Assembly (NCBI GenBank): GCA_025058175.1
Contig: JANXED010000002.1
Span: forward strand, 44,505 to 108,504
Length of the DNA stretch: 64,000 nucleotides
Reading direction: 5' to 3'
Source: Candidatus Calditenuaceae archaeon
GTDB taxonomy: Archaea; Thermoproteota; Nitrososphaeria_A; Caldarchaeales; Calditenuaceae
Shown here one piece after another: positions 18,266 through 26,829 of the stretch; the first letter of the stretch is position 1; each line of letters begins with the position of its first letter. Made by a program: the position numbers and the translations under genes. The notes under the pieces are model-generated. The model ran no database searches and was not told where the DNA came from. It saw only the letters and a list, made by a program, of their open reading frames with translations.

Positions 18266-21200
18266 CGCCTCTCCTTCTCACCAGCCCGATTACGAGCTTC
18301 GCGCCCTCGACTACCCACTCGCTGACCTTGACGAACTCCTCCTCCGAGGGCGGGGAGCCTGCGAGCTCGAGCCTCGTCCTCGTCTCCTCCTCGATGTGTT
18401 CGACGAAGGACTTGAGCCCCTCAACCCTTAGTGGGTCGGAGACGTAGACGCTGCAGTCGACGACCTCGGTCAACTCAAGGCTTAGCTCCTTCCTCATCAC
18501 CTGGACCCGCCTGATCACCTCGTTCGAGAAGGCGATCGACCTCAGGACCTCGTCTGTCCTCGCGTCGACGTAGACGGTCGCGAACCTCCCGCTCGACGAC
18601 TTGAGCCAGTCCGGCATCCTCTCGACGACCTGCACGTGTTCGGGCCTCAGGACGAAGACTGACCCGTCGGGGAGGTTGAGGACGCACTCGCCGTTCGAGT
18701 TGAGCGCCTCGATCACCTCGACAGGCTTGGAGGACTTGAGGGCCGCCAACACGTCGTTGAACCTCCTGCCCGCGGCCGGCCCCAGCTCGCTAAAGACGGG
18801 CTCGAGCTCCCTCCACGCCTCCTTGGGCAATTCGCCAACCTCCAGAACCTCGACGCGCATCGCGTTCGTCATCCTGGTGATGTAGTCTGAGAGCCTGAGT
18901 ATCGAGTCCCTGGCCCTCGGGGAGTTGGGCGACACGACAACCCTCGAGACGGGCCACCTCAGCTTGTACCCGGCCTTCTGCCTCGCGCTGAGGGAAGCTG
19001 TGATGACGTCGTCGACCACCTCCATCGCGTCCTCGAGCTCCTGGTCGATCTTCTCGGGCTCGACCCTCGGCCACTTCGTCAGGGAGACGCTCTCCGGCAT
19101 GGACTTCGTCCGCAGGCGCTGGTAGAGGTACTCTGCGATGTAAGGCGCGAAGGCCGAGAGCATCGTCAGGTACCTCACGAGCACGTAGTAGGTCGCGGCG
19201 TAGGAGGCGATCTTCTTCGGGGACCTCGTCTCCTCCCAGAACCTCCTCCTTACGGCCCTGATGTACCTCCTGCTCAGCTCGTCCGTCGCGAACCTCAGCA
19301 GCGCCCTCGCGGCATCCGTGAGCTCGTACCTCTCGATCGAAGAGGTGACCGACCTTATCAGCGAGTTGACCCTTGATACGATCCACTTGTCCTCGGGCTC
19401 CGCGAACCTCTCGTAGGCGTCGTAGCCCTCCCGCTCCGGGTCGTACCTGTCCAGGTCGAAGTAGGTCTTCGCGAAGGAGACGACGTTCCAGAGGACGTTG
19501 AGATTGGCTTGGACCTGCCTGACCTCGTCTGGATCGAAGTTCATAGTCTCCCAGACCTGAGACTTGACGAGAAGGTAGAGGCGGAGGTTGTCGACCCCGA
19601 ACCTCTCGAACGACTCCCTGGCCCAGATGACGTTCCCTCTGCTCTTGGACATCTTCTTCCCCTCCTTATCGAGGACGTGGCTCTGCGTCAGGACCGACTT
19701 GAAGGGCGACCTGCCGAAGATGAGGGCCGAGGTGAAGAGGAGCGTGTAGAACCACCCGCGGGTCTGGTCGATCGCCTCGGTGATGAAGTCGTAAGGGAAG
19801 AGCCTGTTGAAAAGGCTTGGGTTCGAGAGGTAGTCTACGCTAGCGAAGTGGGCGACGCCTGAGTCGAGCCAGGTGTCCAGTACGAACGGCTCCCTCCTCA
19901 TCATCCCCCCACACCTCTCGCACCTGAAGACGACCGCGTCGATCCACGGCCTGTGGAGCCTGAGAGGCCTCGGGACCTCGGTAGCGTCCCTCTCAATCTC
20001 GGCCTTCGACCCGACGACCCTCCTGGAGCCGCAGGACTCGCAGGTCCACACGTTCAGAGGGGTTCCCCAGACTTTGGTCCTCGAGATGCACCAGTCCTCA
20101 GCGTTCTCGAGCCACTCCCTGAACCTCGCCGAACCAGCCCAGGCCGGGACCCACCTGACCCTGCTGTTCTCCTCGAGCATCAGCCTCTTTATTCGGTCGA
20201 CCCTGAGGAACCACTGCCTGCTCGCGAGGTAGACGAGGGGCGTCCCGCACCTCCAGCAGTGAGGGTAGTTGTGGACGACCGTACCTCTGTGGAGCAGGAG
20301 GCCCTTCCTCGAGAGGAGCTGGATGATGTCATCCGCGGACTCCCTGTGGTCCCTCCCGGAAAAGGGCCCGACCTCGTCCGTGAAGGCGCCGTTGGTGGCG
20401 ATCGGGCAGAAGACCGGAAGACCGTGCCTCTTCCCGAGCTCGAAGTCCTCGGGGCCGTGGCCGGGCGCGATGTGGACGAGCCCTGTCCCCTCCTCCATCG
20501 AGACGAACTCGGCCGTGAGTATCGAGTGCGCGGGGTGTTTGTGCTGACCGTGGACCCTTACCTCCTCCGCGAACGGATGAACGTACTTCAGGCCCTCGAG
20601 CTCGGAGCCCGGGAACCTCCTCACCACTTCCGCTGTCCTGAGCCTCGCGTCGCTCCTGACCCGTTCGAGCAGCTTCTCCGCGACGATCAGTTTGCCGCGG
20701 TCGGTGCTGACCTCGACGTAGACCTCGTCGCCGTTCACCGCTATCGCCTCGTTGGCCAGCAGCGTCCAGGGAGTCGTCGTCCAGATGACCGCGTAGGTCC
20801 CGGGCTTGGACTCGATCGGGAAGAGGACGTACAGCGAGAAGTCCTCGACCTCCTCGTAGCCCTGGGAGACCTCGTGGGAGGAGAGGGGGGTCTCGCACCT
20901 AGGGCAGAAGGGGACTACCTTGTAGCTGACGACCAGGTCGCCCTCCTCATGGGCCTTCTTGAGGAGGTACCAAATGTGCTCCATGTACCGCTCGTTCCTG
21001 GTCTCGTAGGCGGTGTCGTAGTCGAGCCAGAGTCCTAGCCTCTCCGAGTCGGCCCTCCAGTGACCGATGTAATGATCGACCAGCCTGTTCGCCTCCTCGA
21101 CGAACCTCTCCATCCCTATCGCCTCGATGTCCTTCTTCGACCTGATCCCGAGCGCCTTCTCGACCTCGATCTCCGTCGGGAGGCCCTGGCAGTCCCACCC

Positions 21201-21446
21201 GGCCCTCTTCCAGACGTAGAACCCCTGCATCGCCTTAAACCTCAGGACCACGTCCTTGCAGACCCTACCCCTCGCGTGCCCGACGTGCATGTACCCGTTG
21301 ACCGTCGGCGGCCCCTCTAGGAACGAGAAGACGGGCCCTCCCTTGTTCAGCTCGAGGAACTTCCTGACCACGTCGTGCTCCCTCCAGAACCTCGCGACTT
21401 CTTCCTCGACCTTGGCCGGCTCGTAGATCGGCGGGAGGGCGTACAT
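18252..21446 (-). CDS. ileS: Isoleucyl-tRNA synthetase
   Basis: 1064 aa, the archaeal/eukaryotic-type IleRS length. Class I signatures: HVGHARGR (HIGH motif, residues 54-57) and KKMSKSRGN (KMSKS). The editing (CP1) domain includes WTTTPWTLLANEAIAV. C-terminal anticodon-binding domain follows. A strongly AT-rich element (AAAAATAAAAG on this strand, about 21475-21485) lies 30 nt upstream of the ATG, predicting a leaderless message. Overlaps rio2 downstream. Confidence 0.97.
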   Translation of the reverse strand: MYALPPIYEPAKVEEEVARFWREHDVVRKFLELNKGGPVFSFLEGPPTVNGYMHVGHARGRVCKDVVLRFKAMQGFYVWKRAGWDCQGLPTEIEVEKALGIRSKKDIEAIGMERFVEEANRLVDHYIGHWRADSERLGLWLDYDTAYETRNERYMEHIWYLLKKAHEEGDLVVSYKVVPFCPRCETPLSSHEVSQGYEEVEDFSLYVLFPIESKPGTYAVIWTTTPWTLLANEAIAVNGDEVYVEVSTDRGKLIVAEKLLERVRSDARLRTAEVVRRFPGSELEGLKYVHPFAEEVRVHGQHKHPAHSILTAEFVSMEEGTGLVHIAPGHGPEDFELGKRHGLPVFCPIATNGAFTDEVGPFSGRDHRESADDIIQLLSRKGLLLHRGTVVHNYPHCWRCGTPLVYLASRQWFLRVDRIKRLMLEENSRVRWVPAWAGSARFREWLENAEDWCISRTKVWGTPLNVWTCESCGSRRVVGSKAEIERDATEVPRPLRLHRPWIDAVVFRCERCGGMMRREPFVLDTWLDSGVAHFASVDYLSNPSLFNRLFPYDFITEAIDQTRGWFYTLLFTSALIFGRSPFKSVLTQSHVLDKEGKKMSKSRGNVIWARESFERFGVDNLRLYLLVKSQVWETMNFDPDEVRQVQANLNVLWNVVSFAKTYFDLDRYDPEREGYDAYERFAEPEDKWIVSRVNSLIRSVTSSIERYELTDAARALLRFATDELSRRYIRAVRRRFWEETRSPKKIASYAATYYVLVRYLTMLSAFAPYIAEYLYQRLRTKSMPESVSLTKWPRVEPEKIDQELEDAMEVVDDVITASLSARQKAGYKLRWPVSRVVVSPNSPRARDSILRLSDYITRMTNAMRVEVLEVGELPKEAWRELEPVFSELGPAAGRRFNDVLAALKSSKPVEVIEALNSNGECVLNLPDGSVFVLRPEHVQVVERMPDWLKSSSGRFATVYVDARTDEVLRSIAFSNEVIRRVQVMRKELSLELTEVVDCSVYVSDPLRVEGLKSFVEHIEEETRTRLELAGSPPSEEEFVKVSEWVVEGAKLVIGLVRRRGVGAG

Positions 21447-21513
21447 GCTCTGCCAATCGGGTTGAGCTTGGGTTCTTTTATTTTTCCCTGACCTCGAGAA
21501 GTAACGGAGTACC

Positions 21514-23298
21514 CTAAGATAGGTGTCTGAGGAGGAAGTCCACCACGGCCTTGTACTGCCTCACGAAGTTCTCGAGCCGCTGGGGTCCGTGCCCCTCGCC
21601 CTCCACGACGTGGAACTCGTGCGGCCTCCCGAGCTCCTTCAACCTCTCCACGAACCTAACCACCGGCCGAAGCGGGCACCTGCTGTCGTTGGCCCTGTGC
21701 CAGACCAGTATGGGAGCCCTGATCCGGTGGACGAAGTTGATCGGCGACCTGTCCCTGAAGAGCTCGGGCCTAGCCTCGGGCTTCCCGAGGAGCTGCTCGA
21801 TGAAGTTCCTGAAGGCCGCGTCGGAGAGCCTGTACATCTCCTCCCAGTCGGTGACTCCCACGATCGCCGCGCCGGCCCTCCAGACCTCCGGGTGCTTGAC
21901 CATTGCGAGGAAGGCCATGAAGCCGCCATAGCTCGCGCCGACGATCGCGACCCTGTCGTCGTCGAGGAGGCCCTCCCTGCGGAGGAACTCGACGCCGCGG
22001 AGAACGTCCATCAGGTCTCTGCCGCCAGGGTCGCCGACGTTCATCCGCTCGAACTCCGCACCGTACCCTGTGCTGCCCCTGAAGTTAGGGCAGAGGACGT
22101 GGAAGCCCGCGACCGAGATCGCCTGGATCGCAGCGTTCCACTCGTCCGCGACCTCCGACCAGGGACCACCGTGCACCCAGACGACGCAGGCCCTCCTGTC
22201 CCTGAGGCCGCTATGGAGCACGAGGAAGGCGGGCACCTCGAGGCCGTCGAAGGACCTGTAGGTCACGAACTCCGCCCTACTAAGCTCCAACCCTTCGGGC
22301 GCCTTGACGGAGTAGACCTCGGAGACGGAGCGCGACTTCACGTCGAGCCTGAAGAGGGCTGGAGGCCTCGAGAGCGAGGACCAGGTAAAAGCCCCGACCG
22401 AGCCCGAGCCGTCGAACGAGACGCCGCTCAAAGTGCCTTCCGTTGCGGGAAGCTCTTCGACCGAGCCGTCGCGCCTCCTCACGCAGAGCCTCGTCCTGCC
22501 CCTCCTCTTCGCAGCGAACCAGACGTCGCCACCTTCGCCGAGCCATCCGAAGTCGGTGAAGTCGACGCCGTAACCTGAGAGCCCGAGGAGCTGTGTGGAC
22601 TCCGACTCGAGGTCATGGACTGCGATGTCGTACTCGCCGGCTGAGTTGGTCTTGAAGAGGACCTTCGGATCGCTGGGATGCCACCGGGGCTCGACGTTCT
22701 CGCTGCCGGGCTTAGGCGTGAAGACCTCGGCACTGCCATCGTCGACGTGGACGAACACGAGCTCCGAGGACCTCGGCACCTCCGTGGTGACCGCGGAGGC
22801 CGCGATGACGTCTCCCCTCTCGTGCCAAGCTGGGGAGAAGACCCAGCCCCTCGACTCGAAGAGGACCTCGGAACTGCGCGACCGTAAGTCGTGGACAATC
22901 AGGACGTTGGACCTGCTGGTGCTCCCGGTCACCGCCAGCTCGTCCATCTTCGGCGACCACGCGAGGCCCGAGACCCTCAGCTCCTCGAACTCGGAGACTT
23001 GAACCACCTCGGGTTCCCCTTCGAGCGAGGTCAAGAAGAGCTGGTGCCGCTCGGCGCCGCCGAAGTCCCTCGCGAAGGCCACCGACCTCGAGTCCGGGGC
23101 GATCGCTGCGTGGGTGACCCTCTGGTCGCCGTGCGTCACCTGCCTCGCGCCGCCGTCCCTCACCCCGAAGGCCCAGAGCTGATGAGAACCGCTGAGGTTC
23201 GAGAGGGCCAGGGCGCGTTCATCGTCCCGCGAGAGGTCGAGGAGGACGAGGTCCGGCGTCCTCAGCACACTCTCGATCCGCTCGAGAGCCGATCCCAC
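21514..23298 (-). CDS. S9-family serine peptidase (acylaminoacyl-peptidase/prolyl oligopeptidase type)
   Basis: 594 aa. The first 340 residues look like a beta-propeller (repeated strands such as VSGLAWSPKMDELAV). The C-terminal 250 form an alpha/beta hydrolase. Catalytic Ser456 is in VGASYGGF, Asp538 in RANDSRCPL and His570 in EGEGHG. The oxyanion-site region reads VWVHGGPWS. Cytoplasmic, no signal peptide. Probably removes N-acylated residues or trims oligopeptides. A GGATAAAG box about 27 nt upstream supports the GTG start. Confidence 0.92.
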   Translation of the reverse strand: MGSALERIESVLRTPDLVLLDLSRDDERALALSNLSGSHQLWAFGVRDGGARQVTHGDQRVTHAAIAPDSRSVAFARDFGGAERHQLFLTSLEGEPEVVQVSEFEELRVSGLAWSPKMDELAVTGSTSRSNVLIVHDLRSRSSEVLFESRGWVFSPAWHERGDVIAASAVTTEVPRSSELVFVHVDDGSAEVFTPKPGSENVEPRWHPSDPKVLFKTNSAGEYDIAVHDLESESTQLLGLSGYGVDFTDFGWLGEGGDVWFAAKRRGRTRLCVRRRDGSVEELPATEGTLSGVSFDGSGSVGAFTWSSLSRPPALFRLDVKSRSVSEVYSVKAPEGLELSRAEFVTYRSFDGLEVPAFLVLHSGLRDRRACVVWVHGGPWSEVADEWNAAIQAISVAGFHVLCPNFRGSTGYGAEFERMNVGDPGGRDLMDVLRGVEFLRREGLLDDDRVAIVGASYGGFMAFLAMVKHPEVWRAGAAIVGVTDWEEMYRLSDAAFRNFIEQLLGKPEARPELFRDRSPINFVHRIRAPILVWHRANDSRCPLRPVVRFVERLKELGRPHEFHVVEGEGHGPQRLENFVRQYKAVVDFLLRHLS

Positions 23299-23412
23299 GC
23301 CGCCGATCCGACCGCCACCGCTTTATCCCTTGCTAAGGGTTCGGCCCGCTGCTCGGCTTTCCGGGATTAAGGCTAATAGGACGGCTCGGAACTCGCCCGG
23401 TGAGACGGTGAA

Positions 23413-23497
23413 GCGGGGGTAGCCAAGCCTGGTCAAAGGCGCAGGGTTGAGGGCCCTGTCCCGTAGGGGTTCGTGGGTTCGAATCCCACCCCCCGCA
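23413..23497 (+). tRNA. tRNA-Leu (anticodon GAG)
   Basis: 85 nt, no intron. Acceptor stem GCGGGGG/CCCCCGC pairs fully. The anticodon stem CAGGG/CCCTG encloses loop TTGAGGG, giving anticodon GAG. A long variable arm (class II, as expected for Leu) and T-arm GTGGG-TTCGAAT-CCCAC are present. Discriminator A. The 3' CCA is not encoded. A CTAATAGG element about 40 nt upstream could be its promoter. Confidence 0.96.
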
Positions 23498-23516
23498 CCG
23501 TGTCACGAGCCGCGCC

Positions 23517-24719
23517 CTATCTGAAGGCCTCGAAGGACTGGAGGACCGCGCCAGTGTGGACCGACTCGATCTGCAAGTAGCAGGTCTCGCTGTAGGTGAC
23601 GAGCGGCTGCCGGATCCCCGCCGTCAGTCTGCGGCAGAGCTCGACCGAGTCGGCCCTGTTCCTCGCGAACATCCCCCAGACGCCTCCCATCCCGCAGCAC
23701 TCGCCCCTCACCTCCCGCACCGACGCTCCCGTAACCCTCAGGGTCCTTGCTATCTTCTCGGTGAGCCCCAAGAACTGCGAGAGGCAGCTCGAGTGGAGGA
23801 CAACCTCCTCGGCCCTGGGCGCGAGGGACCCGGGCCTCGACTCCGCGAGCTCGAGGAGCAACTCGTTGACGTCGACGACGTTCTCCGCCACAAGCTCCGC
23901 CTCTCGGGTCCCGAGGACCTTCGGGTAGACCGATCTGAGCATCATCGTCGACGCGGGTGAGCAGGTGAGCACCCTCTCACCATCCCTGACCCTTTCGGCC
24001 AGGCTTAGCGCGTTGACCGCCGCGACCTCCTTGAGCTCTTCGAGGAAGCCGTGCTCGTACAGCAGGACGCCAGAGTCCCTCTGGGGAGGCAGCGAGACCG
24101 AGACCCCTTTGCGCGATAACAGCTCGACGACCCTGAGGGCCGAAGAGGGCCTCACGTACCGGTAGAAGGTGTCCGCGAAGAGTGCCAACCTCACGGCACC
24201 CCGATCGCGGGGGAGCCCGCGCAGAAGGTCGTCGAGGCTTCCGCCCTCCGGGAGGGGAAGGGGCGCGTCCCGCGACGTCCCGATCGCCCACTCGAGGAGG
24301 ACCCTGCTCGGCCTCTTCGTGAGGGCTCTGAGCAGTGAGCGCGGCAGTCTCGAGAGGAGCGGCGCGTACCTGTGGTAACCGAGGACGAGGGCCTCCTCGC
24401 GGCGGACGCCGACCGCCCTGTGGTACGCGTGCCTGTACCCCCTGACGACGTCAGGGATGGGAATGCCGGCTGGACAGACCTTCACGCACCTGTTGCACCC
24501 GAAGCAGAGGTCCATGAGCTCCGCGAGCTCCTCGTCGAAGACGTCGTCAAGGTGACCTTCGAGGGCCGACTGGACCAGCACGATCCTTCCACGTGAGGTC
24601 CTCGAGGGCCTGTAGGCGGACCTGACAAGACTCGTCGGGCAGACCGAGTTGCAGAACCCGCACCTGACGCACCTCTCCGCGAGGAGGGCGTCGCCGCCCA
24701 GCAGCTCCCTGAGGCTCAA
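23517..24719 (-). CDS. CCG/4Fe-4S protein (GlcF/HdrD/LutA-like oxidoreductase subunit)
   Basis: 400 aa. Two N-terminal 4Fe-4S motifs: C17, C20, C23, C27 (CVRCGFCNSVCP) and C72, C75, C78, C82 (CFGCNRCVKVCP). C-terminal CCG-type region with SSCLSQFLG and GECCGMGGVWG, as in glycolate oxidase GlcF, heterodisulfide reductase HdrD and anaerobic glycerol-3-phosphate dehydrogenase subunit C. Such proteins pass electrons from an FAD dehydrogenase to quinone or another acceptor. No flavin partner is adjacent; the FAD oxidoreductase at 33670 is 9 kb away and not obviously linked. Confidence 0.85.
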   Translation of the reverse strand: MSLRELLGGDALLAERCVRCGFCNSVCPTSLVRSAYRPSRTSRGRIVLVQSALEGHLDDVFDEELAELMDLCFGCNRCVKVCPAGIPIPDVVRGYRHAYHRAVGVRREEALVLGYHRYAPLLSRLPRSLLRALTKRPSRVLLEWAIGTSRDAPLPLPEGGSLDDLLRGLPRDRGAVRLALFADTFYRYVRPSSALRVVELLSRKGVSVSLPPQRDSGVLLYEHGFLEELKEVAAVNALSLAERVRDGERVLTCSPASTMMLRSVYPKVLGTREAELVAENVVDVNELLLELAESRPGSLAPRAEEVVLHSSCLSQFLGLTEKIARTLRVTGASVREVRGECCGMGGVWGMFARNRADSVELCRRLTAGIRQPLVTYSETCYLQIESVHTGAVLQSFEAFR

Positions 24720-24812
24720 GCGCGCTGAGACCTCGGTCCCTCGGGATATTCATTCCTCCCCCCCGCGGGCGGCGTGAAGGCTTTATCGGATGCCCCTCGT
24801 GGTCACGAGCGG

Positions 24813-25394
24813 TTGAGGGCCTATCAGGTCCGCGTGACGGGCAGGGTGCAGAGGGTCGGGTACAGGAGGCACGTCCTCGAGGCGGCCCAGGAGCTGGGCC
24901 TCGCGGGCTTCGTCAGGAACGAGGAGGACGGCTCGGTCTCGGTCTTCGTCCAGGGCGAGGAGAAGTCGGTCGAGGAGTTCCTCGAGAGGATCAGGTCTCC
25001 CCCGCCGCCGGCCTTAGTCAGGGACCTCTCGGTGAAGGAGAGGAGGCCGAGGAAGGGGCTGAAGTCCTTCAGAGTGATCTACGGTAGGCTCGCCGACGAG
25101 CTGCAGGAGGGCTTCGGCGCGATGCAGTCGGTCTTCATGAATTACTGGGGAGAGTTCCGGGACTTCAGGCAGGAGTTTCGTGACTTCAGACAGGAGTTTC
25201 AGGACTTCAGACAAGAGTTCCGGGAATTTAGACAGGAGTTTCGTGACTTCAGGGACGCCTCTCTGAGGCTGAGCGAGCAGACGCTCGAGGAGGTGAGGGC
25301 GATGAGGCAGGACCTGAAGGCGATCCTGGACGAGCGGCTCGCCCGCATCGAGAAGGACATAGCGGAGATCAAGGCCCGGCTGGGGCTTGCCTGA
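24813..25394 (+). CDS. Acylphosphatase fused to a heptad-repeat coiled coil
   Basis: 193 aa from the TTG at 24813. This start is preferred because the GCTTTATC box near 24778-24785 is about 30 nt upstream and the acylphosphatase fold begins right there (LRAYQVRVTGRVQRVGYR); the frame is open back to a GTG at 24774. Residues 1-90 are a full acylphosphatase with the phosphate loop GRVQRVGYR and FVRNEEDGSV containing the catalytic Asn. Residues 114-148 are five tandem 7-residue repeats (EFRDFRQ-like), followed by a charged helical tail. Normal acylphosphatases stop at about 90-100 aa, so the tail is an addition. Confidence 0.85.
   Translation: MRAYQVRVTGRVQRVGYRRHVLEAAQELGLAGFVRNEEDGSVSVFVQGEEKSVEEFLERIRSPPPPALVRDLSVKERRPRKGLKSFRVIYGRLADELQEGFGAMQSVFMNYWGEFRDFRQEFRDFRQEFQDFRQEFREFRQEFRDFRDASLRLSEQTLEEVRAMRQDLKAILDERLARIEKDIAEIKARLGLA
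25152..25256 (+). repeat. Five 21-bp tandem repeats coding heptads
   Basis: Five in-frame copies of a 21-bp unit beginning GAGTTYCG/CAG, each coding seven residues of the EFRDFRQ type. Copies differ at a few bases, mainly in third positions and in R/Q/E replacements (EFQDFRQ, EFREFRQ). Unit length equals one coiled-coil heptad. Confidence 0.9.
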
Positions 25395-25523
25395 TCGAGA
25401 TTCTTCCGAGGTAGTCTGTCAGGCGGGGTCGGGTTGTGGGTCGGCCCCGACAGCGGTTTCCAGTTCAGCGTCGAGGCGCGTCGACGGCGCTCAGTTAAAT
25501 CCGGGGCCGGTACCCGGGAGCTG

Positions 25524-25979
25524 ATGGCTGAGGCCTTCAGGAGAACCTCGCTGCCCGAGCGGGTCCTCTGCGGCAGGTACGTCGCGTCGAGCTTCTGGGA
25601 AGCGGTCAACCATCTCGGGGAGGTCAGGATGGTACTCCACTCCCACGCGATCGAGCCCGCCAGCGGTCCAGTCCTGGTGCTGCTGGGCAGGGAGAACAAC
25701 AGTTCGTCACTAAAGGGCTACGTGGGATACCTGCTCGACATGGAGCGCGCCGTGCCCCTCCTGAGGGTCAGGTTACCGGCTGGGGAGCATGCGGAGCTCC
25801 GGGTTAAGGGGAGGCTCGAGGACCAGCTGGCCTCCGTCGCAAGGAGTTGTCCATGGGACTTCGTGAGAGTGGAGCTCGAGTTCCTCGCGAACCCACTGGA
25901 CGTCCCCGAGGAGAGGCTCGAGTCAATCGCTAGGGTCCCGCTTGAGGAGGGTGTTCAGGGCCTCGGCAAGGCTCGGTGA
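25524..25979 (+). CDS. Conserved-looking protein of unknown function
   Basis: 151 aa from the ATG at 25524. The frame stays open upstream to 25434, but a GTTAAAT box at 25494-25500 places the transcript start next to this ATG. Soluble alpha/beta look: LCGRYVASSFWEAVNHLGEVRM, VLVLLGRENNSSSLKGYVGYLLDM, DFVRVELEFLANPLDVPEERLES. No family recognised. Its 3' end overlaps the convergent HAD gene by 57 nt, which is long for this genome; the frame of the last 19 codons is therefore less certain. Confidence 0.55.
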   Translation: MAEAFRRTSLPERVLCGRYVASSFWEAVNHLGEVRMVLHSHAIEPASGPVLVLLGRENNSSSLKGYVGYLLDMERAVPLLRVRLPAGEHAELRVKGRLEDQLASVARSCPWDFVRVELEFLANPLDVPEERLESIARVPLEEGVQGLGKAR

Positions 25980-26699
25980 GAACTCGACGCCCTTGCCGGC
26001 TAGACTGGGGTCCGGCCGACCGCCCACCAACACGCACTTCACTCCTGCCCTGACTGCCATCTCCGCGTCGGTCTCCGGGTTGTCGCCGATCACCACCACC
26101 TCCTCTCTCCCCAACCCCATCCTCCTCATCGCAAACTCGAGCATCTCGACGTTCGGCTTCCCCACCACGACGGGACTCCTGTTCGTCGCCGCCTCGATGA
26201 AGGCCACGATCGACCCGGCGCCGGGGATGCCACCGTCCTCGAGCGGGAGGTACCTGTCCCTGTTAGTCGCGACGAACTCGGCTCCTCTCAGGACCGCTCT
26301 GCAGGCCTCGGCGAGCTTGGAGTAGGTGACGTTCCTGTCGAGCCCTACCACGACGACCTCCGACTCCGCAGCTCCAACCACCGAGTGTCCCGACCTGACC
26401 AGCTCCTCGATCAGCCCCGCTTCGCCGATCACATAGGCCCTGACCTCGCCGTGGTTCTCGAGCAGGTACTTCGCGGTCGCGTAGCTCGAGGTGATAATCT
26501 CTTCGAGCCTGCAGTCGAGGCCCAGGGACCGGAGCTTCCAAAGGACGTACCTGACGCTGTAGGTGGAGTTGTTCGTGAGGAAGGTCAGCCTCAGACCCGC
26601 GTCCCTGCAGGCGGCTATCGACTCCACCGCGCGCTCTACCAGCCTCGAGCCCAAGATGACCGTCCCGTCCAGGTCCAAGACCAGACCCTTGACCGACAT
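25923..26699 (-). CDS. HAD-superfamily (IIA, NagD-like) sugar-phosphate phosphatase
   Basis: 258 aa from the ATG at 26697-26699; a TTG at 26711 is an in-frame alternative. HAD motif I is LVLDLDGTVILG, motif II is FLTNNST, the motif III Lys lies in VVVGKPNVEM, and motif IV is VVIGDNPETDAEMAV. The C2-type cap lies between motifs II and III, as in NagD, p-nitrophenylphosphatase and phosphoglycolate phosphatase relatives. Substrate unknown. A GGTAAAG box at about 26730-26736 is the likely promoter. Convergent overlap with the gene at 25524. Confidence 0.9.
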   Translation of the reverse strand: MSVKGLVLDLDGTVILGSRLVERAVESIAACRDAGLRLTFLTNNSTYSVRYVLWKLRSLGLDCRLEEIITSSYATAKYLLENHGEVRAYVIGEAGLIEELVRSGHSVVGAAESEVVVVGLDRNVTYSKLAEACRAVLRGAEFVATNRDRYLPLEDGGIPGAGSIVAFIEAATNRSPVVVGKPNVEMLEFAMRRMGLGREEVVVIGDNPETDAEMAVRAGVKCVLVGGRPDPSLAGKGVEFSPSLAEALNTLLKRDPSD

Positions 26700-26829
26700 C
26701 CGGACCTTCAACGCGCCGGGCGCTGTCTTTACCTTTCGCTGTCCGCGAAAACGATGCGACTCCGTCTAAAAGGCGACGCTTCTGGCCACAATATATTTCA
26801 GATGGGGAGCAACTGTTATAACCCGAACC

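Noticed and set aside
19953..21038. 361-aa open frame antisense to ileS
   Set aside because: Lies entirely over the catalytic and editing parts of IleRS and has no independent promoter or motif.
25152..25256. Possible CRISPR-like or non-coding tandem repeat
   Set aside because: The units are contiguous without spacers, are multiples of 3 and stay in frame inside the acylphosphatase gene; they code heptads.
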